NCBI RefSeq assembly: GCF_019357415.1
Contig: NZ_CP048410.1
Location: 434,001-498,000 of the forward strand
Source: Gramella sp. MT6
GTDB taxonomy: Bacteria; Bacteroidota; Bacteroidia; Flavobacteriales; Flavobacteriaceae
Direction of reading: 5' to 3'
Length of the DNA stretch: 64,000 nucleotides
Part shown: positions 52,763 to 62,261 of the stretch, in pieces
Numbering within the stretch: position 1 is the first letter of the stretch
Layout: every line of letters starts with the position of its first letter
Made by a program: the position numbers and the translations under genes
Notes under the pieces: model-generated
The model's input: the letters and a program-made list of their open reading frames with translations, nothing else
Databases searched by the model: none
What the model was told of the DNA's origin: nothing

Positions 52763-55051
52763 TTATTTTTTGAGTTTCTTTTCTTTCTCTTGCGCATCTA
52801 CCACTGCAACGGCAGCCATATTTACCATTTCCTCCACACTTGCTCCAAGCTGTAAAATATGTACAGGCTTTTTCATCCCCATCATGATAGGACCAATAGA
52901 ATCCACATCATTAAGCTCCTTAATAAGTTTATAGGTACTGTTCGCCGAGTCCAGATCTGGATAAATTAACGTATTCACCTTCTTCCCTGCAAGTTTAGAA
53001 AACGGGAATTTACCTTGAAGCATTTCACGATTGAGTGCGAAATCTACCTGTAGCTCACCGTCCACACTTAACTCCGGATGGAACCTGTGTAAATAAGATA
53101 CTGCATCCTTAACCTTTCTAGCTCGTGGATCTTTTGAAGAGCCAAAGTTAGCATAAGAGATCATCGCTATCACCGGCTCCATTCCGAATAACTGCACAGT
53201 ACGTGCTGTCATTTGAGCGATCTTAGCCAGATCTTTCGCCGGCGGATCAATGTTTATTGAGGTATCACTAATAAATAATGGGCCTCTGGAGGTATTCATC
53301 ACATTTGTAGCAGCTACCCTGGTTACGCCTTTTGCCATTCCAATAAGTTCCAGCATTGGTTTTACCACAGTGGGGTATGCCCTAGAGTATCCCGAGAGCA
53401 ATGCATCGGCATCACCTTCATTCACCATCATTGCAGCAAAATAATTTCGCTCACGCATTAATTTTTCGGCATCATACTTAGTGACGCCATTTCTATGCCT
53501 GGTTTCCCAATATTTGTGCGCATAATTTTTACGGTGCTCTTCTTCCTCGTCAGATTTTGGATCGATGATCAATACATCTTCATTTTCAAAATCTATCTCG
53601 GCCATTAATTCAACGATAACCTCTTTTCTTCCCAGAAGAATTGGAGTTCCTATTCCTTCATCTCTCACGATTTGAGCTGCCTTAAGCACATCTAAGTGAT
53701 CTGCCTCTGCAAAAACGATCCTTTTCGGATTCGTTTTAGCCCGGTTTATGAGTAAGCGGGTAATCTTATTCTCGTTACCCATTCTTTCCAGAAGTTCTTC
53801 TTCATATTTCTGCCAATCCTGAATATCCTGTCTGGCCACACCACTTTCCATCGCTGCTTTGGCAACTGCCGGCGGCACTTTGGCTATAAGCCTTGGATCG
53901 AATGGCTTCGGAATGATATAATCTGGTCCAAAATTAAGACGGGTTTCACCATAGGCGATATTAACCTGCTCCGGCACTGCTTCTTTAGCAAGTTCAGCAA
54001 GAGCTTTCACCGCGGCTTTTTTCATTTCCTCGTTGATCTTTGATGCTCTCACATCCAAAGCTCCACGGAAAATAAATGGAAAACCTAGTACATTATTTAC
54101 CTGGTTAGGATGATCACTACGGCCGGTTGCCATAATGATATCTTTCCTGGTTTTCATGGCCAGATCGTAATCTATTTCCGGGTTTGGGTTAGCCATAGCG
54201 AACACGATAGGCCTTTTAGCCATACTCTTCAACATCTCCGGAGAAACAATATTTGCAATGGAAAGCCCTACAAAAACGTCGGCATTTTTCATAGCCTCTT
54301 CAAGGGTATCTATTTTTCTGGCCGTAGCAAATTCTTCTTTTTCTTCAGAAAGGTTATCCCTGTCTTTTCTAATAACTCCTTTACTATCGAGCATTACAAT
54401 ATTTTCAGCTTTAGCGCCAAATGCCTTATAAAGCTTCGTACAGGAAACTGCAGCCGCACCGGCTCCGCTTATCACGATCTTAACTTTTTCGATCTTCTTT
54501 TTAGCCAGTTCCAATGCATTCAACAATGCTGCTGCCGAAATGATGGCAGTACCATGCTGGTCATCATGCATTACCGGAATATCGAGTTCAGCCTTTAAAC
54601 GCTGTTCGATCTCAAATGCTTCAGGAGCTTTAATATCTTCAAGGTTGATTCCACCAAAAGTTGGAGCGATATTCTTTACCGTTTCAATGAATTTATCTAC
54701 ATCCTTGGTGTCCACTTCAATATCAAAAACATCGATATCGGCAAAAATTTTAAAGAGTAAACCCTTCCCTTCCATCACTGGTTTTGAAGCCTCTGGACCT
54801 ATATCGCCCAATCCCAAAACCGCTGTCCCGTTAGAGATCACGGCAACAAGATTACCCTTAGTGGTATATTTATAAGCGTTCTCTTTATCCTTTTCAATTT
54901 CCAGACAGGGTTCAGCTACACCGGGTGAGTATGCCAGGGAAAGATCCCTTTGGGTAGCATACTTTTTGGTTGGTACAACTTCAATTTTTCCCGGCTTCGG
55001 TTTTGCATGATAAACCAATGCCTCTCTTCTCTTTCTGGAAGTGTTACTCAT
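52763..55051 (-). CDS. maeB: NADP-dependent malic enzyme with phosphotransacetylase-like domain
   Basis: MaeB converts malate to pyruvate and CO2 with NADP. The 762-residue protein has the long two-part form: an N-terminal malic enzyme (about 1-430) with LAYSPGVAEPC, PVMHDDQHGTAI and the GAGAAAVSCTKLY nucleotide loop, and a C-terminal region (about 435-760) homologous to phosphate acetyltransferase, thought to be regulatory and not catalytic. Both halves are complete. It has a good -7 box upstream and a terminator downstream, so it is probably monocistronic beside ruvA-sprA. Confidence 0.95.
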   Translation of the reverse strand: MSNTSRKRREALVYHAKPKPGKIEVVPTKKYATQRDLSLAYSPGVAEPCLEIEKDKENAYKYTTKGNLVAVISNGTAVLGLGDIGPEASKPVMEGKGLLFKIFADIDVFDIEVDTKDVDKFIETVKNIAPTFGGINLEDIKAPEAFEIEQRLKAELDIPVMHDDQHGTAIISAAALLNALELAKKKIEKVKIVISGAGAAAVSCTKLYKAFGAKAENIVMLDSKGVIRKDRDNLSEEKEEFATARKIDTLEEAMKNADVFVGLSIANIVSPEMLKSMAKRPIVFAMANPNPEIDYDLAMKTRKDIIMATGRSDHPNQVNNVLGFPFIFRGALDVRASKINEEMKKAAVKALAELAKEAVPEQVNIAYGETRLNFGPDYIIPKPFDPRLIAKVPPAVAKAAMESGVARQDIQDWQKYEEELLERMGNENKITRLLINRAKTNPKRIVFAEADHLDVLKAAQIVRDEGIGTPILLGRKEVIVELMAEIDFENEDVLIIDPKSDEEEEHRKNYAHKYWETRHRNGVTKYDAEKLMRERNYFAAMMVNEGDADALLSGYSRAYPTVVKPMLELIGMAKGVTRVAATNVMNTSRGPLFISDTSINIDPPAKDLAKIAQMTARTVQLFGMEPVIAMISYANFGSSKDPRARKVKDAVSYLHRFHPELSVDGELQVDFALNREMLQGKFPFSKLAGKKVNTLIYPDLDSANSTYKLIKELNDVDSIGPIMMGMKKPVHILQLGASVEEMVNMAAVAVVDAQEKEKKLKK

Positions 55052-55074
55052 AATTCAATTTTTTGGCTGAGAAG

Positions 55075-55082
55075 CAAAGGTA
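55075..55082 (-). promoter_or_regulatory. Predicted -7 element of maeB
   Basis: TACCTTTG on the minus strand matches TAnnTTTG and lies 23 bases before the start codon. No matching -33 TTG was seen. Confidence 0.45.
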
Positions 55083-55159
55083 GTAAGCTAACTCTCTATA
55101 AAGAAATAAAATGAACAAAAGCTTCTATGGCTTTTAAAAATGATTCTGATAATTTCCAC

Positions 55160-55167
55160 TAGCTTTG
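55160..55167 (+). promoter_or_regulatory. Predicted -7 element of the double TonB_C-like gene
   Basis: TAGCTTTG matches TAnnTTTG, 19 bases before the ATG at 55187. The -33 region is not clear. Confidence 0.45.
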
Positions 55168-55186
55168 GCATTCTCGAAATCACCCG

Positions 55187-55960
55187 ATGAAAAGAATATT
55201 ATTTTTAATTGCAATCTCGATTGCCAGCACCTGTATGGCTCAGAATCTAAGCATTAATGATGTAGATACGCCGCCAAAACTCGAAAATGAATGCCTGGAA
55301 AATAACAATGTACATTGTTTCACAGTATCAATTAGCAAATTCGTAAACCGGAATATGGATATTAATAAACTCCGTAAATCCAAGGTTACAGGAAAGGCAT
55401 ATGTACAATTTACTATTACCAAAGAGGGGGAAGTTGTTAATGCCAGGGCCAGATCTAAATCTGATATACTTGCTGAAGTGGTTACTGAGGCGATACAGAA
55501 ATTACCAATAGCAGAAGTTGCTAAAAAAAATGGGCAGCCTGTGGAAATAAGTTATACCCTTCCAATTTCCTTTAATACCTTAACTATCGGAAAAAAGGAA
55601 GCTGTTTTTGAAGGTAACAGCACTAACAGCGATTTTGCAAACCTAACCAAGGCAACGCATGCACCCAAATTCCAAAATTACGAAAGGGCCTTAGAAGCTA
55701 TAGAGACGAAATTAAAAGCTGATCTTAGGCTTCAACTTCAAAAGATGAACTTTAAGGACGAAGACATCAATAAGCTGAAGGTGACTTTTGTGATCACTCG
55801 CGATGCGAAAATGAAAAATATTCTTGCTATTACCAGTAATACAAGGCTTCGTAATAATGTGAAAAGATTGCTTGACAAGCTAATAATACTGGAACCAGGT
55901 CTAGATGATGAAAACAAACCGATGGACTTAAGGGTAATATATAATTTCGAGAAGAGTTAA
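55187..55960 (+). CDS. Secreted protein with two TonB_C-like domains and no membrane anchor
   Basis: The 257-residue protein has a cleavable-looking signal peptide (about 1-18, ending CMAQ). A cysteine pair (Cys36 and Cys44) comes next, and then a TonB_C-like domain at about 60-130 ([21 protein letters not shown] ... [27 protein letters not shown]). A second, weaker copy covers about 170-253 ([17 protein letters not shown] ... [26 protein letters not shown]). Unlike TonB itself it has no N-terminal span and no proline linker. It should be free in the periplasm, possibly competing with or modulating TonB. The family is not named that I know. It converges on queG with a shared TTAA stop. Confidence 0.8.
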   Translation: MKRILFLIAISIASTCMAQNLSINDVDTPPKLENECLENNNVHCFTVSISKFVNRNMDINKLRKSKVTGKAYVQFTITKEGEVVNARARSKSDILAEVVTEAIQKLPIAEVAKKNGQPVEISYTLPISFNTLTIGKKEAVFEGNSTNSDFANLTKATHAPKFQNYERALEAIETKLKADLRLQLQKMNFKDEDINKLKVTFVITRDAKMKNILAITSNTRLRNNVKRLLDKLIILEPGLDDENKPMDLRVIYNFEKS

Positions 55961-56883
55961 TCCTTTAGAAATTCAATATTCCTCTTTAAACCTTCAAATT
56001 TTGTCCGTTTTACGGCAGATTTCCGGAATATCTCATTAAAGGTGTCCCGGGTGATCTCTTCCCAGTCCTTTTTCTCATTGGAGAGAAGGTCGGGATGTGG
56101 ATTAAATAATGGTTCATTGTGAGGTTTTGAAAAACGATTCCATGGGCATACATCCTGACAAACATCGCAACCAAACATCCAATCATCGAATTTATTCTTA
56201 TAAGAATTTGGCAATTCGTCCTTGAGTTCGATAGTGAAATAAGAAATGCATTTGCTCCCGTCAACTTTATAAGGTTCTACAATGGCGTTGGTGGGACAGG
56301 CATCTATACAGGCAGTGCAACTACCACAATGATCGGTTACCGGGGTATCATATTCCAGGTCAAGATCTACGATCAATTCTGCAATAAAATAAAAGGAACC
56401 TGTCTGTTTTGAAAGAAGATTGGAGTGCTTTCCTATCCAGCCAAGTCCGCTTTTTGCAGCCCAGGCTTTATCCAGAACAGGAGCGGAATCTACAAAAGCC
56501 CGGCCATGAAAATCTCCAATTTCATCCTGAAGAGCAGATAATAATTCTTTAAGTTTATCCTTGATCACAAAATGATAATCCCTCCCGTAGGCATATTTAC
56601 TGATCTTGTAGGAATCCTTATTCTGAAGTTCATGTGGATAATAATTCAACAAAAGGGAGATCACACTTTTTGAACCAGGTACCAGTTTAGTAGGATCAAG
56701 ACGCTTATCGAAATAGTTTTCCATATAGCGCATTTCCCCATGCAAATTATTATTTAGCCAGTTCTCCAGTCTGGGAGCTTCTTCTTCGAGGAATTCAGCT
56801 TTAGATATCCCGCATGAAAGAAAGCCGAGGCGTTTGGCTTCAGACTTTATAAATTCGGTATTTGCAGATATATTCTTTTGCAT
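55957..56883 (-). CDS. queG: Epoxyqueuosine reductase QueG
   Basis: QueG reduces epoxyqueuosine to queuosine in tRNA, using cobalamin and two [4Fe-4S] clusters. The 308-residue protein shows the cluster-binding [18 protein letters not shown] at about 188-205 and the second cysteine group [12 protein letters not shown] at about 243-254, plus the KYAYGRDYH motif and conserved [20 protein letters not shown]. It lacks the C-terminal HEAT-like extension of some QueG proteins, as is usual for this length class. Its 3' end overlaps the convergent double TonB_C gene by four bases. Confidence 0.96.
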   Translation of the reverse strand: MQKNISANTEFIKSEAKRLGFLSCGISKAEFLEEEAPRLENWLNNNLHGEMRYMENYFDKRLDPTKLVPGSKSVISLLLNYYPHELQNKDSYKISKYAYGRDYHFVIKDKLKELLSALQDEIGDFHGRAFVDSAPVLDKAWAAKSGLGWIGKHSNLLSKQTGSFYFIAELIVDLDLEYDTPVTDHCGSCTACIDACPTNAIVEPYKVDGSKCISYFTIELKDELPNSYKNKFDDWMFGCDVCQDVCPWNRFSKPHNEPLFNPHPDLLSNEKKDWEEITRDTFNEIFRKSAVKRTKFEGLKRNIEFLKD

Positions 56884-56891
56884 GGATTTAG

Positions 56892-56899
56892 CAAATATA
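56892..56899 (-). promoter_or_regulatory. Predicted -7 element of queG
   Basis: TATATTTG on the minus strand is an exact TAnnTTTG match only 8 bases before the start codon, implying a nearly leaderless message. No -33 element at 19 bases was seen. Confidence 0.4.
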
Positions 56900-56942
56900 T
56901 AGGAATTGATTTCAATTCCCCATGGATATGATTCTAAAAGAA

Positions 56943-56964
56943 AAAGCCTGCATTTGCAGGCTTT
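56943..56964 (-). terminator. Terminator after the ScyD-like lipoprotein gene
   Basis: AAAGCCTGC (56943-56951) pairs with GCAGGCTTT (56956-56964) around ATTT; T-rich sequence follows on the minus strand. It separates the lipoprotein gene from queG. Confidence 0.85.
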
Positions 56965-57015
56965 CTATCCCAATTAACTAAATCTAAAAAGTAGCAGAAC
57001 GAATAGGTTATTACT

Positions 57016-58104
57016 TTAAATACCAAATGGCTGACTACTTATATTATCAACCGTCCAGATCTCACCCGTAAGTGAAATTATATAGGCCTTGTTTTTTACG
57101 ATCTCCATTGAAGTTGGCCTATCAAGATTCTCAGCTACAATGCTAAAGGTTCCATCATCCATCACTTTCACAAGTGAACCAGTCTCAGGTAAGGCCGGTG
57201 ATCCTTCTCCTTCTTCATTCCAAACACCTTGTGAAAGCGCAAACAAACTTCTACCTCTTCCAAATTCAACATCAACTAATAACCTGGCTCCAGAAGCAAC
57301 CATTGATTCTTCCCCGGTAACCGGATCTAAGCTTACGATTTTACCAAATTCAGGTTCATGAGGCACAGGTCCAGCCTGAGCCATATAAACTGTAGCTCCC
57401 CATACATCAAGCCCGGTAGGCACTATATTATCAAATTCCCAAAACACCGAAATATCCCCTTCTTCAGAAACAAAAAGAATCCGGTTATGATGGCCATCAG
57501 CAACCAGAAAACCTCCCTGATATGCTTCTATTGAATATTGCACTCCCAATTCTACAAAATAATCTGTCGACGGAGGATTCTCCAGGGAAAATTGCCCAAT
57601 ATCAGCTATCAATGTAAAATCGCTATATCCATCTATACGATAAATACCAACTTTGTCATCTGTTCCAAATTGAGGGCCCACCAATGTTACAATTGCATAG
57701 GCAGTATCGCCATAAAATACAAGATCGGTAACTCCATCAATCCCGATAATAGATGGCGGCAAACCACTTGCGAATATGGAGACTTCCCCACTTTTAAGAT
57801 CAACACGAGAAATTTGACCTATTGCGCCTTCTGCCACGAATAAATCTCCGCCTGGGCCAATAGTACTTCCTGAAGCTCCCTGAAATCCCGAGAGAAAAAG
57901 TTCTGGTGATCCCGGCTCTGAAAGGTTACCGGCTTTAGCTTTGAAATCTGCATTAGTATCTGAAGTGAATTCACTTTCAGTGGTTTCGGAACTACATGAA
58001 ATAAGCAAAAAAGACATCAGCATCACATGAACAAAAATGCTTTTCAAGAGTAATTGGACAAATTTGAATGAGGCTTTTGATAATGGTTGGTTGTAATTTT
58101 TCAT
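57016..58104 (-). CDS. ScyD/ScyE family beta-propeller lipoprotein
   Basis: The 362-residue protein has a lipoprotein signal with a lipobox ending at Cys37 (LLISCSS), an unusually long basic N-region before it, and then repeats of beta-propeller blades such as ISRVDLKSGEVSIFASGLP, GIDGVTDLVFYGDTAYAIV and GFLVADGHHNRILFVSEEG. This fits the ScyD/ScyE family, named after cyanobacterial scytonemin-cluster proteins but widespread in bacteria with no known general function. NHL-like ligand binding is likely. It has 286 bases of non-coding DNA upstream and is read in the same direction as the AraC-type regulator beyond that gap, so a regulatory link is possible. Confidence 0.82.
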   Translation of the reverse strand: MKNYNQPLSKASFKFVQLLLKSIFVHVMLMSFLLISCSSETTESEFTSDTNADFKAKAGNLSEPGSPELFLSGFQGASGSTIGPGGDLFVAEGAIGQISRVDLKSGEVSIFASGLPPSIIGIDGVTDLVFYGDTAYAIVTLVGPQFGTDDKVGIYRIDGYSDFTLIADIGQFSLENPPSTDYFVELGVQYSIEAYQGGFLVADGHHNRILFVSEEGDISVFWEFDNIVPTGLDVWGATVYMAQAGPVPHEPEFGKIVSLDPVTGEESMVASGARLLVDVEFGRGRSLFALSQGVWNEEGEGSPALPETGSLVKVMDDGTFSIVAENLDRPTSMEIVKNKAYIISLTGEIWTVDNISSQPFGI

Positions 58105-58390
58105 AATAAAAAATTTAGTTTGAATTCAGTGAATACCGGTCTAACTCAATATTAAAATTGAGGTTAACCATTAATAAATCAAGGCTATTATCAAATAACC
58201 AGTATTATCATATTAATCTATTATTCTAAGTTCTTGGAGCTCCAATCAAATGGTTTACAATTCGACTTTTCCTGAAGAATCTTGAAAATTCCCGAATTGA
58301 TAGTTGAAGTTAGTTCAGGAATTGTTTTTAGGGTATAACAAAAAGTTCAAATATTGGAACAAAAGGACCGAAGAGTAAATTTCTCGTAAA
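58105..58390. other. 286-base intergenic region with a near-palindrome
   Basis: This A+T-rich stretch between the AraC-type regulator gene and the ScyD-like gene is the longest non-coding gap in the window. It holds GTTC-A-AATATT-G-GAAC at 58345-58360, a 16-base near-palindrome with one mismatch. I found no clear TAnnTTTG promoter and no RNA gene. Confidence 0.45.
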
Positions 58391-59494
58391 TTATGCTGAT
58401 GCTCCACTAAAAACATGAGGTTTTAAACCAAATTTTTTCTGAAAACATTTCGTAAAATATGAAGGACTATTGAAGCCACATGCAAAAGAGGTTTGCGCAA
58501 CATTTAGGTCTTTATCGATCAATAATTGCCGGGCCTGATTTAACCTGAAATCCCGGAGTAACCTGTTAGAAGAGGTCCCGGTTACATCTACACATCTGCG
58601 ATATAATTGAGATTTACTCATAGACATTGCCTTATAGCAGTCTTCGATCTCAAAATCTGAATTCTGCCAGTTTTCAGAAAGAACCTTTATAAGACCTGAA
58701 ACAAATTCTTCATCGGCTTTTGAAAGGCTTTTCAGAGAAGGATTGGCAAGTAAAGATTTCTCATTTGCGCATTCCAATAAATTTCGAACGGTTCTTGAGA
58801 TATAGCCTTGATTATCTGAAATATTACAGAGAAATCTGGCAAACTTTAAAACAGAACCGAATAGCTCTTCACCTTTTTCTACAGGATTACCCGCATGAAT
58901 ACCTATTCTCAGGTCCAGTTTTTGAATTTCAGATTCCAGAAAGAAACGAATATCTATTGCGCACATAGTAGCCTGAATCGCGGAAATAAATGTAGCCACG
59001 ATCTCATCCCCTTCGTCCTCTGAGGCGACCCCCTGATTCTTGGTTATCATGTTTCGAATAATGCTATTTGCTTTCGAAATTAGCGAGGCACATTCTTCCT
59101 TGCCCAGTTCATGTGATAACCTGATCTCGTCCTTCATTTGTACGATTAGAATTACTCTGAAGGCGGGATCATTGAAAACCTTAATTTTTTGATCGATGAT
59201 ATAATCCACCACCTCGGGATCATGAATTCTTCCCAGAAAAGCCTTTATCACCCGGCGGTCTACTTCAATAATCTCGTCTGGCAATTGTTCATGGGCGCTT
59301 TTATGCAATTCATAAACAGCATTCTTGTTTGGAGCTTCAATTAAACAATAGGCATTCCCCCTAGGCTCATCTATCCAGTAAGTCAAACATTTACAATGAA
59401 ATCTATCCTGATAACGAAGATCAAGCTGATGGGCTAATGCCACATCTTTGGCAGTGAGTCCCTGGCCTATGTGAAGATCCATGTATACCGGCAT
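58391..59494 (-). CDS. DUF4242 / cyclase-like / AraC-type HTH fusion regulator
   Basis: The 367-residue protein has three parts. Residues about 1-95 match the DUF4242 ferredoxin-like fold (YWIDEPRGNAYCLIEAP, then VYELHKSAHEQLPDEIIEVD), a family with a nickel-binding member in Streptomyces. Residues about 111-245 look like a class III nucleotide cyclase homology domain: VILIVQM, EGDEIVATF at 161-169, LRIGIHAGNPV at 195-205, LFGSVLKFARFLCNISDNQGYIS. The usual first metal-binding Asp is missing (VQMKD in place of FADI), so catalysis is doubtful. Residues about 270-367 are an AraC DNA-binding domain with two helix-turn-helices ending SYFTKCFQKKFGLKP. It probably senses a small ligand and regulates a neighbour such as the ScyD-like or P450 gene; this is inference. 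Confidence 0.85.
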   Translation of the reverse strand: MPVYMDLHIGQGLTAKDVALAHQLDLRYQDRFHCKCLTYWIDEPRGNAYCLIEAPNKNAVYELHKSAHEQLPDEIIEVDRRVIKAFLGRIHDPEVVDYIIDQKIKVFNDPAFRVILIVQMKDEIRLSHELGKEECASLISKANSIIRNMITKNQGVASEDEGDEIVATFISAIQATMCAIDIRFFLESEIQKLDLRIGIHAGNPVEKGEELFGSVLKFARFLCNISDNQGYISRTVRNLLECANEKSLLANPSLKSLSKADEEFVSGLIKVLSENWQNSDFEIEDCYKAMSMSKSQLYRRCVDVTGTSSNRLLRDFRLNQARQLLIDKDLNVAQTSFACGFNSPSYFTKCFQKKFGLKPHVFSGASA

Positions 59495-59611
59495 AGATAT
59501 AATATTTTAAAATTAGCTTTAAATAATCCGGTAGGTTAGAATATCCTTAAAAATAATTTTAATTAGATACTCCTTCAATAGGGGTTATCCCTTTAATTTA
59601 ATTCCATTATT

Positions 59612-60955
59612 TCAAGAAAATCGGGTACGTTTTTCAAATTTCAAAACAGCATTCTTTGGCTTTAACGTAATAAGCGGTTTTATTTCAATGGGAGCAGAAA
59701 CTGGTGAGATTTTGTACTCCAAAATCAGCTCGGTTATTGCTATGATCATCTCGAACATGGCAAAATTATTCCCTATGCATTTCCTGGGGCCTGCCCCAAA
59801 AGGAAAATATTGCGAGGAATACTTCCTGCTGTTTCCATCAAATCTATCAGGTTTAAAATCCTCAGGATCATCCCAAAGATCGGGATGCCGGTGAATTTCA
59901 TACAGGGAAAACAACAAATTAGAACCGGGTTCAAAGTATTTGCCTTCAAATTCATCTGCCTGAACATTTACACGGTCTATAAAATAAGCAGGAGGATAAA
60001 GCCTCATGGACTCTTCTATTACCTGTTGCGTAATCAACGCTCCTGTTACAATAGTCATAAGATCATCATGCTCACTTATAAGTGACGTGATTTCCTGATA
60101 TATCTTTTCCTGCCATTCTGGATTTCTAGCTAAAAGTTCACAGGTAAACGTAAGAGCATTAGAGGTTGTTTCGTGTCCAGCGGTGAATAAGATCAGGATC
60201 TCATCGATCAATTGTTCCTCATCCATGAAATTCCCATCCTCATATTTAGATTCCAAGAGCATATCCAGAAGATCATCAAATTTTTCATCTGACTCCCTTC
60301 TTTCCTGAACGATACCTTTAAGGATTTCTCTCGCTTCCGCAGTCAATTTAAGGTAACTGTCTATTTTCCCACTCGCTTTGAACCACCAGCCAAGATAAGG
60401 TTGCCGCAATTCCTTTACCAGCATTTTCTGAGTCTCTTCTGTTATAAACTGCAGCCTGTTGATCTCCTCCTGGTTTGCCGCACTACTAAAAAGTGATTTA
60501 ACTACCGTCTGAAAAGCCAGGTCATTGAAAATTGGAAATATATCGATCTCTTTAGCCGGAGTGATTTTTTCGTATTCCAGAAGAATGGCCTCTTTAATGG
60601 CAGCCAGAAGATTGGTAAGTTTCTTCTTATGAAATGCCGGCTGAATGAGTTTTCGTTGTTTTTTCCAGTGCTCTCCTTCTGAAGTTAGTAAACCTTCACC
60701 CACATACTTAACGAGGTCTTTAGTCTGTATCTCAGATTTCACAAAATTCTTCTGGTTCTTTTGCAAGGCATATTCGAGGAGACCGGCATCCCTGGAAAAT
60801 ATTACCGATTTACTAAAACCGATGTTCAATCTAAAAGTATCTCCCTTTTCCTGAAAATTCCTGGAATGAAAAGGCAATGGATTCTTTAAAATATTAGCAG
60901 AATGCTTAAGAAATTTAATCAAGGAAACTTCAGGGATCTTTCTATTCATAGTCAT
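59612..60955 (-). CDS. Cytochrome P450
   Basis: The 447-residue protein has all P450 hallmarks: the I-helix oxygen-activating AGHETTSNAL near 255-265, the K-helix ExxR in EESMRLYPPAYFIDR, the PERF-like FKPDRFDG, and the heme-binding loop FPFGAGPRKCIGNNFA with Cys393. There is no N-terminal membrane anchor, so it is soluble. The sequence has the CYP4/CYP102-like feel often seen in flavobacterial P450s that hydroxylate fatty acids, but the substrate cannot be told. No ferredoxin or reductase gene is adjacent. The start could be Met1 or Met3; both are ATG. Confidence 0.95.
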   Translation of the reverse strand: MTMNRKIPEVSLIKFLKHSANILKNPLPFHSRNFQEKGDTFRLNIGFSKSVIFSRDAGLLEYALQKNQKNFVKSEIQTKDLVKYVGEGLLTSEGEHWKKQRKLIQPAFHKKKLTNLLAAIKEAILLEYEKITPAKEIDIFPIFNDLAFQTVVKSLFSSAANQEEINRLQFITEETQKMLVKELRQPYLGWWFKASGKIDSYLKLTAEAREILKGIVQERRESDEKFDDLLDMLLESKYEDGNFMDEEQLIDEILILFTAGHETTSNALTFTCELLARNPEWQEKIYQEITSLISEHDDLMTIVTGALITQQVIEESMRLYPPAYFIDRVNVQADEFEGKYFEPGSNLLFSLYEIHRHPDLWDDPEDFKPDRFDGNSRKYSSQYFPFGAGPRKCIGNNFAMFEMIIAITELILEYKISPVSAPIEIKPLITLKPKNAVLKFEKRTRFS

Positions 60956-61102
60956 TTTGCATTCTCTTTTTTAATTCTATTCCTTCAGGAACATACAGTT
61001 CTAAGGATCCTTCAAGGTAGATTTACTGGCAGGCTGAAACTCCAAAATCACAGGGTCTGCAAGACAGAAAAGTAACAGAAATAAATCCTTTACCAAAAAG
61101 GT

Positions 61103-62128
61103 CTAAAATAAACCGCCCTGGGTACTACCCTTTATTCTTCCCAGATGCTTGTATGCATGTTCGGTCACCTCCCGGCCGCGAGGAGTTCTGTAAATAAACC
61201 CCTGTTGAATAAGAAATGGCTCATACACCTCTTCTATAGTTTCTGCGCTTTCGCTTACAGCCGTGGCAAGAGTGGTAATTCCAACCGGCCCACCTTTGAA
61301 TTTATCAATGATTGTAGCTAGGATCTTATTATCCATTTCATCCAGGCCATGTGCATCAACATTCAGAGCTTTCAAACCAAACCTGGCAATTTCAATATCT
61401 ATCTTTCCATTCCCTTTTATCTGAGCGAAATCACGAACCCTCCTTAGCAGAGCATTAGCAATCCTCGGAGTACCCCGGCTTCTGCCGGCAATCTCAATGG
61501 CAGCATCCTGAGTGATAGGAACCTTTAAAATGTCTGAGCTACGTTCTACAATACCAGAAAGTAATTCGGTGGTATAATATTGAAGTCTACTAGAAATACC
61601 AAACCTAGCCCTCATAGGAGCTGTAAGAAGACCTGACCTGGTTGTCGCTCCTATCAGGGTAAAAGGATTTAAATTGATCTGAACCGTCCGGGCATTTGGA
61701 CCCGTTTCGATCATAATATCTATTCGATAATCCTCCATCGCAGAATATAAATATTCTTCAACGATGGGGCTTAATCTATGAATCTCATCTATAAAAAGGA
61801 TATCTCTTTCATCAAGATTCGTTAGGAGCCCTGCAAGATCTCCAGGTTTATCCAGAACAGGACCCGAGGTGATCTTAATACCTACATTCAACTCATTGGC
61901 CAGAATATGTGCCAAAGTTGTTTTACCTAATCCCGGAGGTCCATGAAATAAAGTATGATCCAATGCCTCTCCTCTTAAATTGGCCGCCTGTACAAATACC
62001 TGAAGATTTTCAAGGACCTGTTCCTGTCCCGCAAAGTCATCAAACGTCAGGGGTCTTAAAGCTCTTTCTATATCAAATTCTTCCGGAGAAAAATTTTCTC
62101 CACTGGCATCGAGATTTTCGTTCATCAT
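61103..62128 (-). CDS. ruvB: Holliday junction branch migration DNA helicase RuvB
   Basis: RuvB is the AAA+ motor that, with RuvA, drives branch migration during recombination repair. The 341-residue protein shows [18 protein letters not shown] near the start, Walker [13 protein letters not shown] at about 63-74, Walker [10 protein letters not shown], the sensor I GATTRSG, and the C-terminal winged helix ending QGGLF. Two consecutive ATG codons could serve as start; the first is annotated. It is the gene downstream of ctaD, from which a terminator separates it. Confidence 0.97.
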   Translation of the reverse strand: MMNENLDASGENFSPEEFDIERALRPLTFDDFAGQEQVLENLQVFVQAANLRGEALDHTLFHGPPGLGKTTLAHILANELNVGIKITSGPVLDKPGDLAGLLTNLDERDILFIDEIHRLSPIVEEYLYSAMEDYRIDIMIETGPNARTVQINLNPFTLIGATTRSGLLTAPMRARFGISSRLQYYTTELLSGIVERSSDILKVPITQDAAIEIAGRSRGTPRIANALLRRVRDFAQIKGNGKIDIEIARFGLKALNVDAHGLDEMDNKILATIIDKFKGGPVGITTLATAVSESAETIEEVYEPFLIQQGFIYRTPRGREVTEHAYKHLGRIKGSTQGGLF

Positions 62129-62203
62129 AAGATCTGTTATCCGGATTAATATAAGGAATATTACACAGGAATTCCGGCTAAATATGAACCCAAAGATAAT
62201 TAA

Positions 62204-62234
62204 AAAAGCCTCTTCCGGTGAGGAAAAGGCTTTT
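62204..62234 (-). terminator. Terminator after ctaD
   Basis: AAAAGCC (62204-62210) pairs with GGCTTTT (62228-62234), with an inner TTCC/GGAA extension and a GGTGA loop. It lies 28 bases past the ctaD stop on the minus strand. Confidence 0.75.
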
Positions 62235-62261
62235 CAAAAATCTTATATGTTAGGGTCTTGC

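Noticed and set aside
54110..54598. Open frame of 162 codons opposite maeB
   Set aside because: It is antisense to conserved malic-enzyme sequence and has a composition unlike that of a real protein (Cys/His/Phe rich).
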